DNA of 64,000 nt from Nocardia sp. BSTN01 (GTDB lineage Bacteria; Actinomycetota; Actinomycetes; Mycobacteriales; Mycobacteriaceae): assembly GCF_015354405.1 (NCBI RefSeq), contig NZ_JADKYP010000022.1:1-64000 (forward strand), in the 5' to 3' direction. The position numbers and the translations under genes were made by a program. The notes under the pieces are model-generated. The model saw nothing but the letters and a program-made list of their open reading frames with translations. It was not told the DNA's origin and ran no database searches. Positions 15,572-24,184 of the stretch are shown here, in pieces; the first letter of the stretch is position 1, and each line of letters begins with the position of its first letter.

Positions 15572-18267
15572 GACAGCTCCGTGTTCTGATCGACACCACT
15601 GGGTTCGACACCATTGTGCCGCACCCCGTTCCGTTCTCCGTTCGTCGCGGCACCGTTCGTGCCGGCGACTCCGGTGGGCTCGGCGGCCGGGCGAACACCC
15701 TCGTCACCGTCGTCGTAACCCAGCCGGACATCGTGCTCGACCTCGCCGCCGCCGACGGTGACCCGGCTGGTCACCGGCGGATAACCGCGCGCGACCACCG
15801 TGTACTCACCCTCGCTGAGGTCGGTCAGGACGTACTGGCCGTTCTCGTCGGTGCGGGTGGTCCCGATCGGGGTTCCGGAGCGATCGAGCACCGTGACCTC
15901 CGCGTCCAGCACCGCGCCGCCGTCGGCGAGCACGGTTCCGGTCAGCACCGCCATCGGCGAGAGCTCGATGTCGTGGTGCAGCAGGCCACTGTCGGGCACG
16001 ACCAGCGCGGTCGCGCTCGGGCGCATGTGTTCGGCCACCGCCACCAGGGTGTAGGTCCCCGAGACCACACCGTGGCAGAGGTAGTTGCCGGACGCGTCGG
16101 TGACGGCCGCGCCGACCACCTCGCCACGCAGATCGGTGAGGGTGACGGTCGCACCGGCCAGCGGCTGTCCGGCGACGGCGGTCCGGACCATACCCGACAG
16201 CTCGCCCGAGCCCTGCAGGGTCAGATCGAGGCGCTGGGTGCGTCCGTCGGCGGTGACATTCACCGCGGCCGGCTGGTGACCGTTCGCCGAGACGATCAGC
16301 ACGTAGCTACCCGCGCCGGGCGGCTCGATCGAATAGCGGCCGCCGCTGTCGCCGGCCGAACGCGAAACCTGGTGTCCGCGTTGGTCGATCAGTGTCAGCG
16401 CGGCGCCCGCGACCGGTCGGCCGTCGGCCCGCTGCACCTGCCCGCCGATGGCGTGGCCGCTGCCGTGGGAGTTGACGACAGGAGTGTTTGTCATCGCCGA
16501 AACCTCCGCAATTCGATGTGATTCGTGCCCGTTGGCCGCGGTGTGCCGACCTGCCGCCGCGGCGGCGAGAACCGGTTCGGGTTCGGAGAGCGCCTGGGCG
16601 GCACCCTCCCACACCTGGTTCTCGGCCCATTCGGCATCGGCCGCCTCGACCGGATCCTTCGGCGCCGGGGCGGGCGCCGATGCATCCTGCAGCGGAATCT
16701 CTTTCATGAACATCATGACGATGCAGGCCAGCAGGGCCACGCCCGCCGCGGCGTAGAACACGCCGTGCATCGAGTTGGTGAACCCGATCAGGATCGGATC
16801 CTTGATCTGCTGTGGCAGCGCGCCGATTCCGGCGGTGTTGGCCTGCAGCTGGTTCAGCTTGCCGGCGTCCAGTCCGGGCGGCAGATGACCGCCGAACGCG
16901 TCGGTGATCTTGTGCGGCAGCAGATTGAACAGAATCGTCAGGAACACCGCGACACCCAGCGTGCCGCCGACCTGGCGGAAGAAGGTCGCCGACGCCGTCG
17001 ACACACCCATATCCGACCGCGGACCGGCATTCTGCGCCGCGATGATCAACGTCTGCATACAGCAGCCCAGACCCAGCCCGACCAGCGCGCCGATCGCGAG
17101 CACCTGCCACATCGCGCTGTCGAAGTGCAGCTGCGCGTAGAGCAGCGCGCCCACGGTCACCAGGAAGGTGCCGACCACCGGCAGGATCTTGTAGCGGCCG
17201 GTGCGCTTGACGACCTGACCGGAGATCATCGACCCGATCATGATGCCCAGCACCAGCGGCAGCATCAGCAGACCCGCCTCGGTCGGCGAATAGCCGCGCA
17301 CCACCTGCAGATACAGCGGCACCATGCTGATCGCGCCGAACATCGCGATACCGACGATGAAGCCACCGATCATCACGACCGAGAAGGTGGAGTTCTTGAA
17401 CAGCCGCAGCGGAATCAGCGCGGAATCCTTCATCAGGTATTCCACCCCGATGAACAACACCAGGCCCACCGCGCCGATGGCGTAGCAGATCACCGAGTCG
17501 CTGGAACCCCAGCCCCAGGTGCGGCCCTGTTCGGCCACGATCAGCAACGGCACCACACAGATCGCCAGCGCGATCGCGCCCCACCAGTCGACGTTCAACT
17601 TCTGCCGCTGATGCGGGACGTTGAGCACCTTGGCCACGACCGCGAGCGCGACCACGCCGATCGGGACGTTCACCAGGAACACCCAGCGCCAGCCGTCGAT
17701 ACCCCACAGCGTGTCGTAATCGGAGAACAGGCCGCCCAGCACCGGGCCGAGCACGGTCGAGGTGCCGAAGACCATCATGAAATAGCCCTGGTAGCGGGCC
17801 CGTTCACGCGGCGGGACGATATCGCCGACGATCGTCATGGCCAGCGACATGAGGCCACCGGCGCCGAGACCCTGGAACGCGCGGAACGCCGCCAACTCAT
17901 ACATCGACGTCGCGAACGTACACGCCGCCGAACCCACCACGAAAATACCGATCGCCAACAGATAGAACGGCTTGCGACCATAGATATCGGCCAACTTGCC
18001 GTACAACGGCGTCGAAATCGTCGCCGTAATCAAATACGCCGTCGTCGCCCACGCCTGCTGATCGAAACCATGCAAACTATTCGCGATCCGGACAATCGCC
18101 ACACTCACAATATTCTGATCCAGCGCCGCCAAGAACATCCCCAGCAACAAACCGGACAAAATAGTCAAAATCTGCCGATGCGACAGAGACGGTCGCACAT
18201 CCGCTGTCGGCGCGACGGTCGGAGCGTTCGGCTGCGCCGGCGGAGCCTCACTGGTCGAAGTCGTCAT
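15568..18267 (-). CDS. DHA2 (EmrB/QacA-type) MFS exporter with three C-terminal regulatory-type repeats
   Basis: The product is 899 residues. Residues 30-530 are a 14-helix DHA2 exporter: LDQNIVSVAIVRIA (motif D1), GKLADIYGRKPF (motif A) and LGPVLGG (motif C). A 70-residue Ala/Pro/Glu-rich linker follows, then three repeats of about 80 residues (roughly 610-690, 690-773, 773-853), each with an ALTLIDQRGHQV-type strand, a D.G.Y turn and G.YTLVA. An Asn/Gly-rich tail ends the protein. Drug-type proton antiport is the family role. The repeats are usually extracytoplasmic, yet a 14-helix exporter should place its C-terminus inside. It lies 13 bp after a MarR gene. Residues 29-136 lie in a tract nearly identical to the paralogue at 26.1-28.6 kb. 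Confidence 0.92.
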   Translation of the reverse strand: MTTSTSEAPPAQPNAPTVAPTADVRPSLSHRQILTILSGLLLGMFLAALDQNIVSVAIVRIANSLHGFDQQAWATTAYLITATISTPLYGKLADIYGRKPFYLLAIGIFVVGSAACTFATSMYELAAFRAFQGLGAGGLMSLAMTIVGDIVPPRERARYQGYFMMVFGTSTVLGPVLGGLFSDYDTLWGIDGWRWVFLVNVPIGVVALAVVAKVLNVPHQRQKLNVDWWGAIALAICVVPLLIVAEQGRTWGWGSSDSVICYAIGAVGLVLFIGVEYLMKDSALIPLRLFKNSTFSVVMIGGFIVGIAMFGAISMVPLYLQVVRGYSPTEAGLLMLPLVLGIMIGSMISGQVVKRTGRYKILPVVGTFLVTVGALLYAQLHFDSAMWQVLAIGALVGLGLGCCMQTLIIAAQNAGPRSDMGVSTASATFFRQVGGTLGVAVFLTILFNLLPHKITDAFGGHLPPGLDAGKLNQLQANTAGIGALPQQIKDPILIGFTNSMHGVFYAAAGVALLACIVMMFMKEIPLQDASAPAPAPKDPVEAADAEWAENQVWEGAAQALSEPEPVLAAAAAGRHTAANGHESHRIAEVSAMTNTPVVNSHGSGHAIGGQVQRADGRPVAGAALTLIDQRGHQVSRSAGDSGGRYSIEPPGAGSYVLIVSANGHQPAAVNVTADGRTQRLDLTLQGSGELSGMVRTAVAGQPLAGATVTLTDLRGEVVGAAVTDASGNYLCHGVVSGTYTLVAVAEHMRPSATALVVPDSGLLHHDIELSPMAVLTGTVLADGGAVLDAEVTVLDRSGTPIGTTRTDENGQYVLTDLSEGEYTVVARGYPPVTSRVTVGGGEVEHDVRLGYDDGDEGVRPAAEPTGVAGTNGAATNGERNGVRHNGVEPSGVDQNTELS
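17861..18183. repeat. 323-bp tract shared with the second MFS gene (copy 1)
   Basis: This tract matches 28228-28550 in the same orientation with a single mismatch (G at 18001 versus A in the other copy), and identity falls sharply at both edges. It encodes the first transmembrane helices. Its codons are unusual for the window, with many TTG leucines, ATT isoleucines and GGT glycines where the flanks use C-ending codons. Recent gene conversion is the simplest explanation. Confidence 0.93.
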
Positions 18268-18280
18268 GTGTATGTAAGCC

Positions 18281-18862
18281 CTAATTCGATTCGGCTGTTG
18301 CAGTGGACTTTTCAGCTGTGGATTCCTCGATGCCGCTGACGAGCAGCTCGAGGAGATCGGTCAATCTGGCCCGTTCGTCGGCGGGCCACTCGGCCATCAC
18401 CTCGGCCAGCCAGCGGTTGCGGTTTCGGCGGTTCTCCTCGAAGACCCGCACCCCTTCGGCGGTGGGCGCCAGCACGCAGGCCCGTCCGTCCACGGGGTCG
18501 GCCCGGCGTTCCACCAGGCCGTGTGCCACCAGCGATCTGGTCTGCCTGCTGATGGTCGATGTTTCGGTATGCAAGGTGTCCGCGAGCTTCCCCGTCCGCT
18601 GCGGACCGTCGTGGACCAGGCAGAACAGCACGGAATAGGCCAATCGCTCCAGACCGTCCGGACCGTACTTGGCTATGTGCGATTTGGTTCTGCCGATCGC
18701 CCGCATCAACCGGATCAGCTGGCCGCCGAGTCGATCGGCCACATCCTGTTCGGTGACACCGGCGCTGTGTTCGATGCCGTGTTCGCCAGGGCCTACGTGG
18801 TTACGCAAGCTACCGCCTTCGGCCCCCGGGCTCACACGGGGATCACGGGCATCGACGACCAT
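18281..18862 (-). CDS. MarR-family regulator of the MFS-YceI operon
   Basis: The product is 193 residues. After about 40 variable residues comes a MarR core: helices LGGQLIRLMRAIGRTKSHI and LERLAYSVLFCLVHDG, the recognition region GKLADTLHTETSTISRQTRSLVAHGLVER, and the beta wing DPVDGRACVLAPTAEG. It most likely represses its own operon and is released by an exporter substrate. The ATG at 18862 has AAGGAAA upstream. An overlapping set of palindromes begins 40 bp upstream. It is separated from the exporter gene by only 13 bp. Confidence 0.9.
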   Translation of the reverse strand: MVVDARDPRVSPGAEGGSLRNHVGPGEHGIEHSAGVTEQDVADRLGGQLIRLMRAIGRTKSHIAKYGPDGLERLAYSVLFCLVHDGPQRTGKLADTLHTETSTISRQTRSLVAHGLVERRADPVDGRACVLAPTAEGVRVFEENRRNRNRWLAEVMAEWPADERARLTDLLELLVSGIEESTAEKSTATAESN

Positions 18863-18901
18863 GATCGAGTTTCCTTACTCCCCGCGACGCATTTGATTAG
18901 C

Positions 18902-18934
18902 ATGTACAACTAGTTGCTGAGGCCAACTATACAT
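18902..18934. promoter_or_regulatory. Nested palindromic operator for the MarR regulator
   Basis: The 33-bp element contains the perfect palindrome CAACTAGTTG (18907-18916), a second inverted repeat TAGTTG-N7-CAACTA (18911-18929), and outer arms ATGTA / TACAT. It lies 40-72 bp upstream of the MarR start and 164 bp before the divergent transglycosylase-like gene. Spaced half-sites like these are typical MarR targets. Confidence 0.65.
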
Positions 18935-19097
18935 CCGTTCGGATACCGCTCGCACGTACCCCGGCTCACACCGGCAAGCCCGCGCCGGACACGCCGATCC
19001 CAATCCGGACATCCCGGGATTACCGATGGTTTGCTCGACCTGTCGCATTTCCGACTCTGATCGATCGGCAAGTCGACACGGAAGGACCGAGCTGACC

Positions 19098-19754
19098 ATG
19101 TCCGCGCCAATCGAGCCCGCCCGAATTCCGGCCCAGCCGACAAATCAGACCGCGAAGCCCACCGATTCGGCAATGCATTTTCCGGTCGTCTCCGCCTGGC
19201 CGATCGGCTCGGCAACCTTGCCGCCATCTTCGGCACCCGCCCCGACCGGCACCGAAATTGTGACCGAGACGACACCGAGGTTCCCGCTCCGCCGCGCCGC
19301 CTTCGCCACGTTCTTCGCCCTGTGGCTGCTCGGCGCACCGGCGGCCCTCGCCGCCACGGCCGGCGCCGACTGCGGCCCCGCCTGCGCCGACACCTCCGGA
19401 TCGGCATCCGGTTCGGCCTCGGGTTCGGCGGGCTCCTCCGGGTCCGGCACCGCGGGTCTGCTGCTGGGCCTGCCGATGAAGACGGTCGCCCTCACGATCG
19501 TCCCGGCCCCCCAGTTCCCCTCGTTCGACAACGTGATCACGCACGAGAGCAGCTGGAATCCGTTCGCCGTCAATCCGGAATCGGGCGCCTACGGCCTCGG
19601 GCAGGCGTTGCCGCCGGAGCGGATGGCCTCCCACGGCGTGGACTGGATGATCAACCCGGTGACCCAGATCCGCTGGACCTACGACTACATGGTCGAGCGG
19701 TACGGCAGCCCCGACGGGGCGTGGGCATTCTGGCAGTCCCACCACTGGTACTAG
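19098..19754 (+). CDS. Transglycosylase-like (SLT-type) protein with signal anchor
   Basis: The product is 218 residues. An N-terminal stretch of about 65 residues precedes a hydrophobic segment (FATFFALWLLGAPAALAA) that looks like a signal peptide or anchor. A Ser/Gly-rich linker follows, then a C-terminal transglycosylase-like domain: ITHESSWNPFAVNPESGAYGLGQ, then INPVTQIRWTYDYMVERYGS and a terminal AFWQSHHWY. The glutamate in HESSWNP is the expected catalytic acid. Such domains act on peptidoglycan outside the membrane. The ATG at 19098 has GAAGGACC upstream; a later ATG would give a more standard signal peptide, so the N-terminus is uncertain. Confidence 0.83.
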   Translation: MSAPIEPARIPAQPTNQTAKPTDSAMHFPVVSAWPIGSATLPPSSAPAPTGTEIVTETTPRFPLRRAAFATFFALWLLGAPAALAATAGADCGPACADTSGSASGSASGSAGSSGSGTAGLLLGLPMKTVALTIVPAPQFPSFDNVITHESSWNPFAVNPESGAYGLGQALPPERMASHGVDWMINPVTQIRWTYDYMVERYGSPDGAWAFWQSHHWY

Positions 19755-19876
19755 CTGTCGATTGTCGCCGGACCACTTCAACTGTCACAATCGAGGGCAG
19801 GGTTGCGAGCACTCTGAATGCTGTGACCCGCGAGGTCATACCCCCCGCGGGTGTCGAATTGACGAAAGGCATCGGC

Positions 19877-21106
19877 ATGTTCGTGCGAGTTTTCGCCCTG
19901 TCGTTCCTGGTTGCCGCGGCGTCCCTGGTCGTCGCGGTGCTGTACGGCGGGCCGGAGGCCGTGGTGCTGGTCGCAGCCCTCGGCGTTCTCGAGGTATCGC
20001 TGTCGTTCGACAACGCGGTGGTCAATGCCAGTGTCCTGCAACGCATGAGCGCGTTCTGGCAGCGCATCTTCCTCACGTTGGGAATGGTGATAGCGGTCTT
20101 CGGCATGCGCCTGGTGTTCCCACTGGTGGTGGTCGCGATCGGTGCGCATCTGGACCCGATCGAGGCGCTGCGGCTGGCGATGAACCCACCCGCCGGCGGC
20201 GCGCCCTTCTTCCCGGACGGACGGCCGAGCTACGAGACGCTGCTCAACGACGCCAATCCGAAGATCGCGGCCTTCGGCGGGATGTTCCTGCTGCTGCTGT
20301 TCCTGAACTACATCTGCGCCCAGCGTGAGGTCACCTGGCTGAGCTGGCTCGAGCGCCCGCTGGCGCGGATCGGGCGGTTCTCGATGTTCACCGTGGTGAT
20401 CGCGCTCATCGCGCTGGTGCTCACCGCCGGTGTGCTCGCGCCGAACAACAAGGCCGACGTCGTCATGGTCTCCGGCGCTCTCGGCATGGCCACCTATTTC
20501 CTCGTCGACGGCCTCGGCGCCCATTTCGAGAACGAACAGCCCGGACAGGGCCCCTCGCGCGCCGCCCTGCTGACCGGGCGCGCCGCCTTCTTCGGCTTCG
20601 TCTACCTCGAAGTGCTGGACGCCTCGTTCTCCTTCGACGGCGTGATCGGCGCCTTCGCCATCAGCGCGGATCCGATCGTCATCGCACTCGGGCTCGGGCT
20701 GATCGGCGCGATGTTCGTCCGTTCGATCACCGTCTATCTGGTCCGGCGCGGCACGCTGGCCGAGTACATCTATCTCGAACACGGTGCGCACTGGGCGATC
20801 GGCGCGCTCGCGGCGATCCTGCTGGTCTCCACCGGCCACCACCTGAACGAGGTCGTCACCGGGCTGCTGGGAGTGGGGATCATCGCCGCGGCCTACCTCA
20901 GCAGCATCGTGCACAACCGGCGCCACCGTGCGCCCGTCGTCACCGAGACCGAGCTGGAACATCTGTCCCTCGGCGGTGACGAGCTGACGCTGCGCGGCGA
21001 TGCCGGCACGCTGTCCAGCCTCGACGGCGGCGTGCCCATCGATCGGGTCACGTTGCGCGGCGACGCGTTGCCGGCGCGGGACAAACTCAACACCGACGCG
21101 TACTGA
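19877..21106 (+). CDS. DUF475 / TerC-like integral membrane protein
   Basis: The product is 409 residues with about nine hydrophobic segments. Two internally related halves carry the family signatures EVSLSFDNAVVNASVLQRM (near residue 45) and EVLDASFSFDGVIGAFA, with acidic and Asn residues inside membrane segments as in TerC-type metal transporters. TerC-like proteins are implicated in manganese homeostasis or tellurite resistance. The C-terminal 60 residues are soluble and contain the near-repeat GDELTLRGDAG / RVTLRGDALP. The ATG at 19877 has GAAAGG 8 bp upstream. A TerD protein encoded at 10.8 kb is a possible functional relative but not an operon partner. Confidence 0.85.
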   Translation: MFVRVFALSFLVAAASLVVAVLYGGPEAVVLVAALGVLEVSLSFDNAVVNASVLQRMSAFWQRIFLTLGMVIAVFGMRLVFPLVVVAIGAHLDPIEALRLAMNPPAGGAPFFPDGRPSYETLLNDANPKIAAFGGMFLLLLFLNYICAQREVTWLSWLERPLARIGRFSMFTVVIALIALVLTAGVLAPNNKADVVMVSGALGMATYFLVDGLGAHFENEQPGQGPSRAALLTGRAAFFGFVYLEVLDASFSFDGVIGAFAISADPIVIALGLGLIGAMFVRSITVYLVRRGTLAEYIYLEHGAHWAIGALAAILLVSTGHHLNEVVTGLLGVGIIAAAYLSSIVHNRRHRAPVVTETELEHLSLGGDELTLRGDAGTLSSLDGGVPIDRVTLRGDALPARDKLNTDAY

Positions 21107-21168
21107 GCCATGGCGTACCGAGGCCCACTGCGCGACGCCCCTGTCGGCCCCGGTCGTATTCTCGGATC

Positions 21169-21819
21169 ATGAGGTCGCGGCCGCTGACACTGATCCAGGA
21201 CGAACTCGTCGACTACGACAAGGCCATGGACCGCATGGCCGAACTGGTGGAACAGCGCCGGCGCGACGAACGGCCGGATACGTTGTGGCTGCTCAGCCAT
21301 CCGCAGGTCTATACGATCGGGCGCCGGACGCCGAGTGCGCATCTCCCCGATCCGGAACACGGGATTCCGGTGGTCGAGACCACCCGCGGCGGACAGCTCA
21401 CCTATCACGGCCCGGGGCAGCTCGTCGGATACCTCGTCGTGAAACTCGGTGCGGGCGAAGGCGTCGTGGACTACATCCGCGAGGTCGAATACCGCCTGGT
21501 CGCCGCGCTCGACCGGCTCGGCATCCGGGCGCAACGCCGCGATACCCCGCCGGGATCGGAACTGCTCACCGGCGTGTGGACCGTCGAGACGGGCCGCAAG
21601 ATCGTCTCCATCGGCATGCGGCAGAGCCGTGGCGTCACCAGTCACGGCTTCGCCATGAACGTCGACGGCGACCTGGAACCGTGGCAGTGGGCCGTCGCGT
21701 GCGGACTGCCCGATGTGGATATGACGTCGGTGCGGCGCGAACAACCGGGCGCCGGAATGGATCAGGTTCGTCCGATCGTGGCGGAAGTGTTCGAAGCGGA
21801 AGCGTCCGACACCATGTGA
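21169..21819 (+). CDS. lipB: Octanoyl-[acyl-carrier-protein]:protein N-octanoyltransferase
   Basis: The product is 216 residues and carries LipB signatures: TRGGQLTYHGPGQLVGY, the catalytic lysine in GRKIVSIGMR (Lys144), VTSHGFAMNV and the nucleophile cysteine in WAVACGLP (Cys178). LipB moves octanoyl from ACP to lipoyl domains of 2-oxoacid dehydrogenases and the glycine cleavage system in the cytoplasm. The catalytic pair is intact. It is not beside lipA, the usual arrangement in relatives, so it may be a second copy; this cannot be settled within the window. Its 3' end overlaps the convergent PNT-like gene by 58 bp. Confidence 0.88.
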   Translation: MRSRPLTLIQDELVDYDKAMDRMAELVEQRRRDERPDTLWLLSHPQVYTIGRRTPSAHLPDPEHGIPVVETTRGGQLTYHGPGQLVGYLVVKLGAGEGVVDYIREVEYRLVAALDRLGIRAQRRDTPPGSELLTGVWTVETGRKIVSIGMRQSRGVTSHGFAMNVDGDLEPWQWAVACGLPDVDMTSVRREQPGAGMDQVRPIVAEVFEAEASDTM

Positions 21820-22784
21820 TCACACGGCAGGCCGGATTGCGCCAGTCGTAGTATCGCGGCGGTTACCGCCGCACTGTAGGCCCGGCTGGCCGCGGCCGGT
21901 CGGCGCGCCGGATAGTTCGAACGGTGGGTCACCACGACGCCGTTGCGCAGCACCACGGTCGCGTCGGTGACGGTCGCCGCGCAGTTGCCACCCGCCTTGG
22001 CGGTCAGGTCGACCACGACCGCGCCGTCCCCGAGCGCGTCGAGTGCGGTCCCGTCGACCAGCAGCGGAGCCCGGTGTCCGCGCCGCACCGCGGCGCAGAG
22101 GACCAGATCCGGTTTGTCCGCGCGGATCCGCTCCAGGACGCACGCGGCGTCGACGTCGGGCGACCAATGAAAGACACTGGGGCCCTGCGCATTCAGCGCC
22201 CGACGCAGTTCGGGCCGACGCCCCAGCACCACCGGCGGTTCCGCCCCGCAGGCGGCCGCCGCGGCGACGGCCGACAGTCCGGCCGCCCCGCATCCCAGAA
22301 TCAGGGAACGGATCGGCCTGCGCATGGTGCGCGGCACCAGCCGCCGGCCCGCGAGATAGGCCACGCTACCGGCGATCCGGCTCATCGCCGAGAGCGCGTC
22401 CAGGGCACCGGCCTCGGGCGAAAACAGCTCGAACGCAATCGATTCCACACCTGAACCGCGCAGTTCGGCGATGTCCGGCGCTCGCCGCAGCGGGTCCTGG
22501 AAGCCGATCAGCGTGAGATGCGGCCGCCGCGACATCGCGCGCAGATCGTGGGTCGTCGGCTTCACCCAGGCCAGCACATCGCAGGCCGCCACCACGGCGG
22601 CCGGATCGTCCACGAGGGCTGCCCCCGCGAATCGGTAGGCGGCGTCGTCGAATCCGGCCGTTCGCCCGGCGCCGACCTCGATCACGACCCGCATCCCGGC
22701 CGCGATCAGGCATCGGACCCCGTCCGGCGTCAGCGCCACCCGCCGTTCCCGGGCGGCGTTTTCGCGCAGGACGCCGACGATCAC
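21762..22784 (-). CDS. Alanine dehydrogenase / transhydrogenase-alpha-like NAD(P)-binding protein
   Basis: The product is 340 residues. The N-terminus (IVGVLRENAARERRVALTPDGV) and VIEVGAG are typical of the AlaDH/PNT family; a Rossmann motif LILGCGAAGLSAVAAA lies near 170, and the C-terminal half has VVVDLTAKAGGNCAATV followed by a SNYPARRPAAASRAYS segment characteristic of transhydrogenase alpha subunits. It is shorter than PntA and has no membrane domain, and no pntB is present, so proton-pumping transhydrogenase activity is unlikely. It is the last gene of an operon with an aminotransferase (ATGA overlap), suggesting an amino- or imino-acid dehydrogenase role. The substrate is unknown. Confidence 0.82.
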   Translation of the reverse strand: MIVGVLRENAARERRVALTPDGVRCLIAAGMRVVIEVGAGRTAGFDDAAYRFAGAALVDDPAAVVAACDVLAWVKPTTHDLRAMSRRPHLTLIGFQDPLRRAPDIAELRGSGVESIAFELFSPEAGALDALSAMSRIAGSVAYLAGRRLVPRTMRRPIRSLILGCGAAGLSAVAAAAACGAEPPVVLGRRPELRRALNAQGPSVFHWSPDVDAACVLERIRADKPDLVLCAAVRRGHRAPLLVDGTALDALGDGAVVVDLTAKAGGNCAATVTDATVVLRNGVVVTHRSNYPARRPAAASRAYSAAVTAAILRLAQSGLPCDHMVSDASASNTSATIGRT

Positions 22785-24184
22785 GCCGGTGGCTCCGCGA
22801 TTCCGCGCCGGCGCAGGATGTCGCGGTAGGTGGCGCCACCGGTCAGGTCGGCGACCAGCCCGCCGAGCCGGTCGAAGAGTTCGTCGATCAACTCCCGCGA
22901 CTCGGTGCCGGGTCCGTGCCGGGGCGCGAGGACGTTGAGCCGCACACCCGTCCGCGGCGATCCGGTGCGCCCCAGCGCGACACTGTCGATTCCCGCACCG
23001 GCCAGCAAGAGATCCTCGAGCTCGGCGCTGTCGCCCACTCCCGCCGCGTCCAGAAGGGCGGAGTCGGCGACGACGGACAGGAACATGCTCGCGCCGGAGC
23101 CCAACGTCCGCAATACATTCGAGCCGAATTCGGCGTTGATCGCGGCGATCCGGTCCAGAGCGGTGTCGAACTGTTCGCGCACCAGCTTCCGGTTGTGCTC
23201 GAAATAGGCGTCGGGCGTATGGTCCAGCACCGCGCGCACCAGATGCGTACTCTCACGCTGAAAAGCGATCGTGAGTCGCGCCCGGATACGCTCCAGCCAC
23301 TGCGCGTCGCCGGTGCACGCGGCGCCCAGTTTGCACGGGCCGAAAGCGTTGTAGCCCTTCGAGTTGCCGGTGACGGTCACCATCCGGTCGTACAACCGGA
23401 CCGAGCCGTGCGCGGTCGGCACCTCCAGCGCCGCGAGCGGGATATGACCGCCGACAAGCCGGTCGAAGGCCATATCGCAGACCACCGGCACCTCGGCCGC
23501 GACGAGAACCTCCGCGAGTTCCCGCAATTCGTCCGATGAGTACCGCGTGACGACCGGATTGCCCGGCAGCGTCAGCAGTACCGCACAGACGGCATCACCG
23601 TGCCGTGCCAGTTCCCGGGCCAGGGCGATCGGGTCGACGCGGAACGAATCGTCCGGCGTGGCCGCCGGAACCACGACGCGCACATCGAATTTGGCGATAT
23701 GGGTGGCGAAGTTCTTGTAGAAGCCCTCCGGGCAGACGATCACCCCGCCGGGACGCACGACGGTCGCGATCACCTCCTCGAGCATCAGCATGCTCGAATA
23801 CGGGCAGACGACGACCTCGTCGGCACGAACCCGGACGCCGGCCACGCCGTCGGCGGGGCGGTGCAGCCGGTCGAACAGGCGGGCGGCGGCCGACTCCCGC
23901 ACCTCGAGCGGTTGCCGCTTGTCGTAGTCCGGCAGACCTCTGCGCCGGATCCGATGCGGTGACAGATCATTCCACGCCCGCCGCAGGGCGCGCGCCGCCG
24001 CGGGATCGATCTCGAATCCGGTCTCGCCGTGGTACGCGTCCAGGACACCCTCATACCGGCGGCCGGATCGGCCGGGAAACGGCGCGGTCTCCGACAGCTG
24101 CCTGCGCAGTTGCTTCTTGCGCTCCTCGGAACGCAGGATCATCGCGGCGGCGGCCCGCTCGGTATGCCGGGGGCCGCTCGTCAC
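22781..24184 (-). CDS. PLP-dependent aminotransferase (class I/II fold)
   Basis: The product is 467 residues. Fold-type I signatures are visible: PYSSMLMLEEVIATV, the pyridine-binding VVCDMAFDRL (Asp237), GNP near 209, and the Schiff-base lysine in VTGNSKGYNAFGP (Lys276). The N-terminal 40 residues are longer than usual and basic. The substrate is not evident. It lies between an XRE regulator (GTGA overlap) and a PNT-like dehydrogenase (ATGA overlap), so the three form one tightly coupled operon. Pairing a transaminase with an AlaDH-like enzyme suggests interconversion of a particular amino acid and its 2-oxoacid. Confidence 0.9.
   Translation of the reverse strand: MTSGPRHTERAAAAMILRSEERKKQLRRQLSETAPFPGRSGRRYEGVLDAYHGETGFEIDPAAARALRRAWNDLSPHRIRRRGLPDYDKRQPLEVRESAAARLFDRLHRPADGVAGVRVRADEVVVCPYSSMLMLEEVIATVVRPGGVIVCPEGFYKNFATHIAKFDVRVVVPAATPDDSFRVDPIALARELARHGDAVCAVLLTLPGNPVVTRYSSDELRELAEVLVAAEVPVVCDMAFDRLVGGHIPLAALEVPTAHGSVRLYDRMVTVTGNSKGYNAFGPCKLGAACTGDAQWLERIRARLTIAFQRESTHLVRAVLDHTPDAYFEHNRKLVREQFDTALDRIAAINAEFGSNVLRTLGSGASMFLSVVADSALLDAAGVGDSAELEDLLLAGAGIDSVALGRTGSPRTGVRLNVLAPRHGPGTESRELIDELFDRLGGLVADLTGGATYRDILRRRGIAEPPA

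Noticed and set aside
10769-21106. TerD and DUF475 proteins as one tellurite-resistance system
   Set aside because: They are 8.5 kb apart with unrelated operons between them and no other ter genes.
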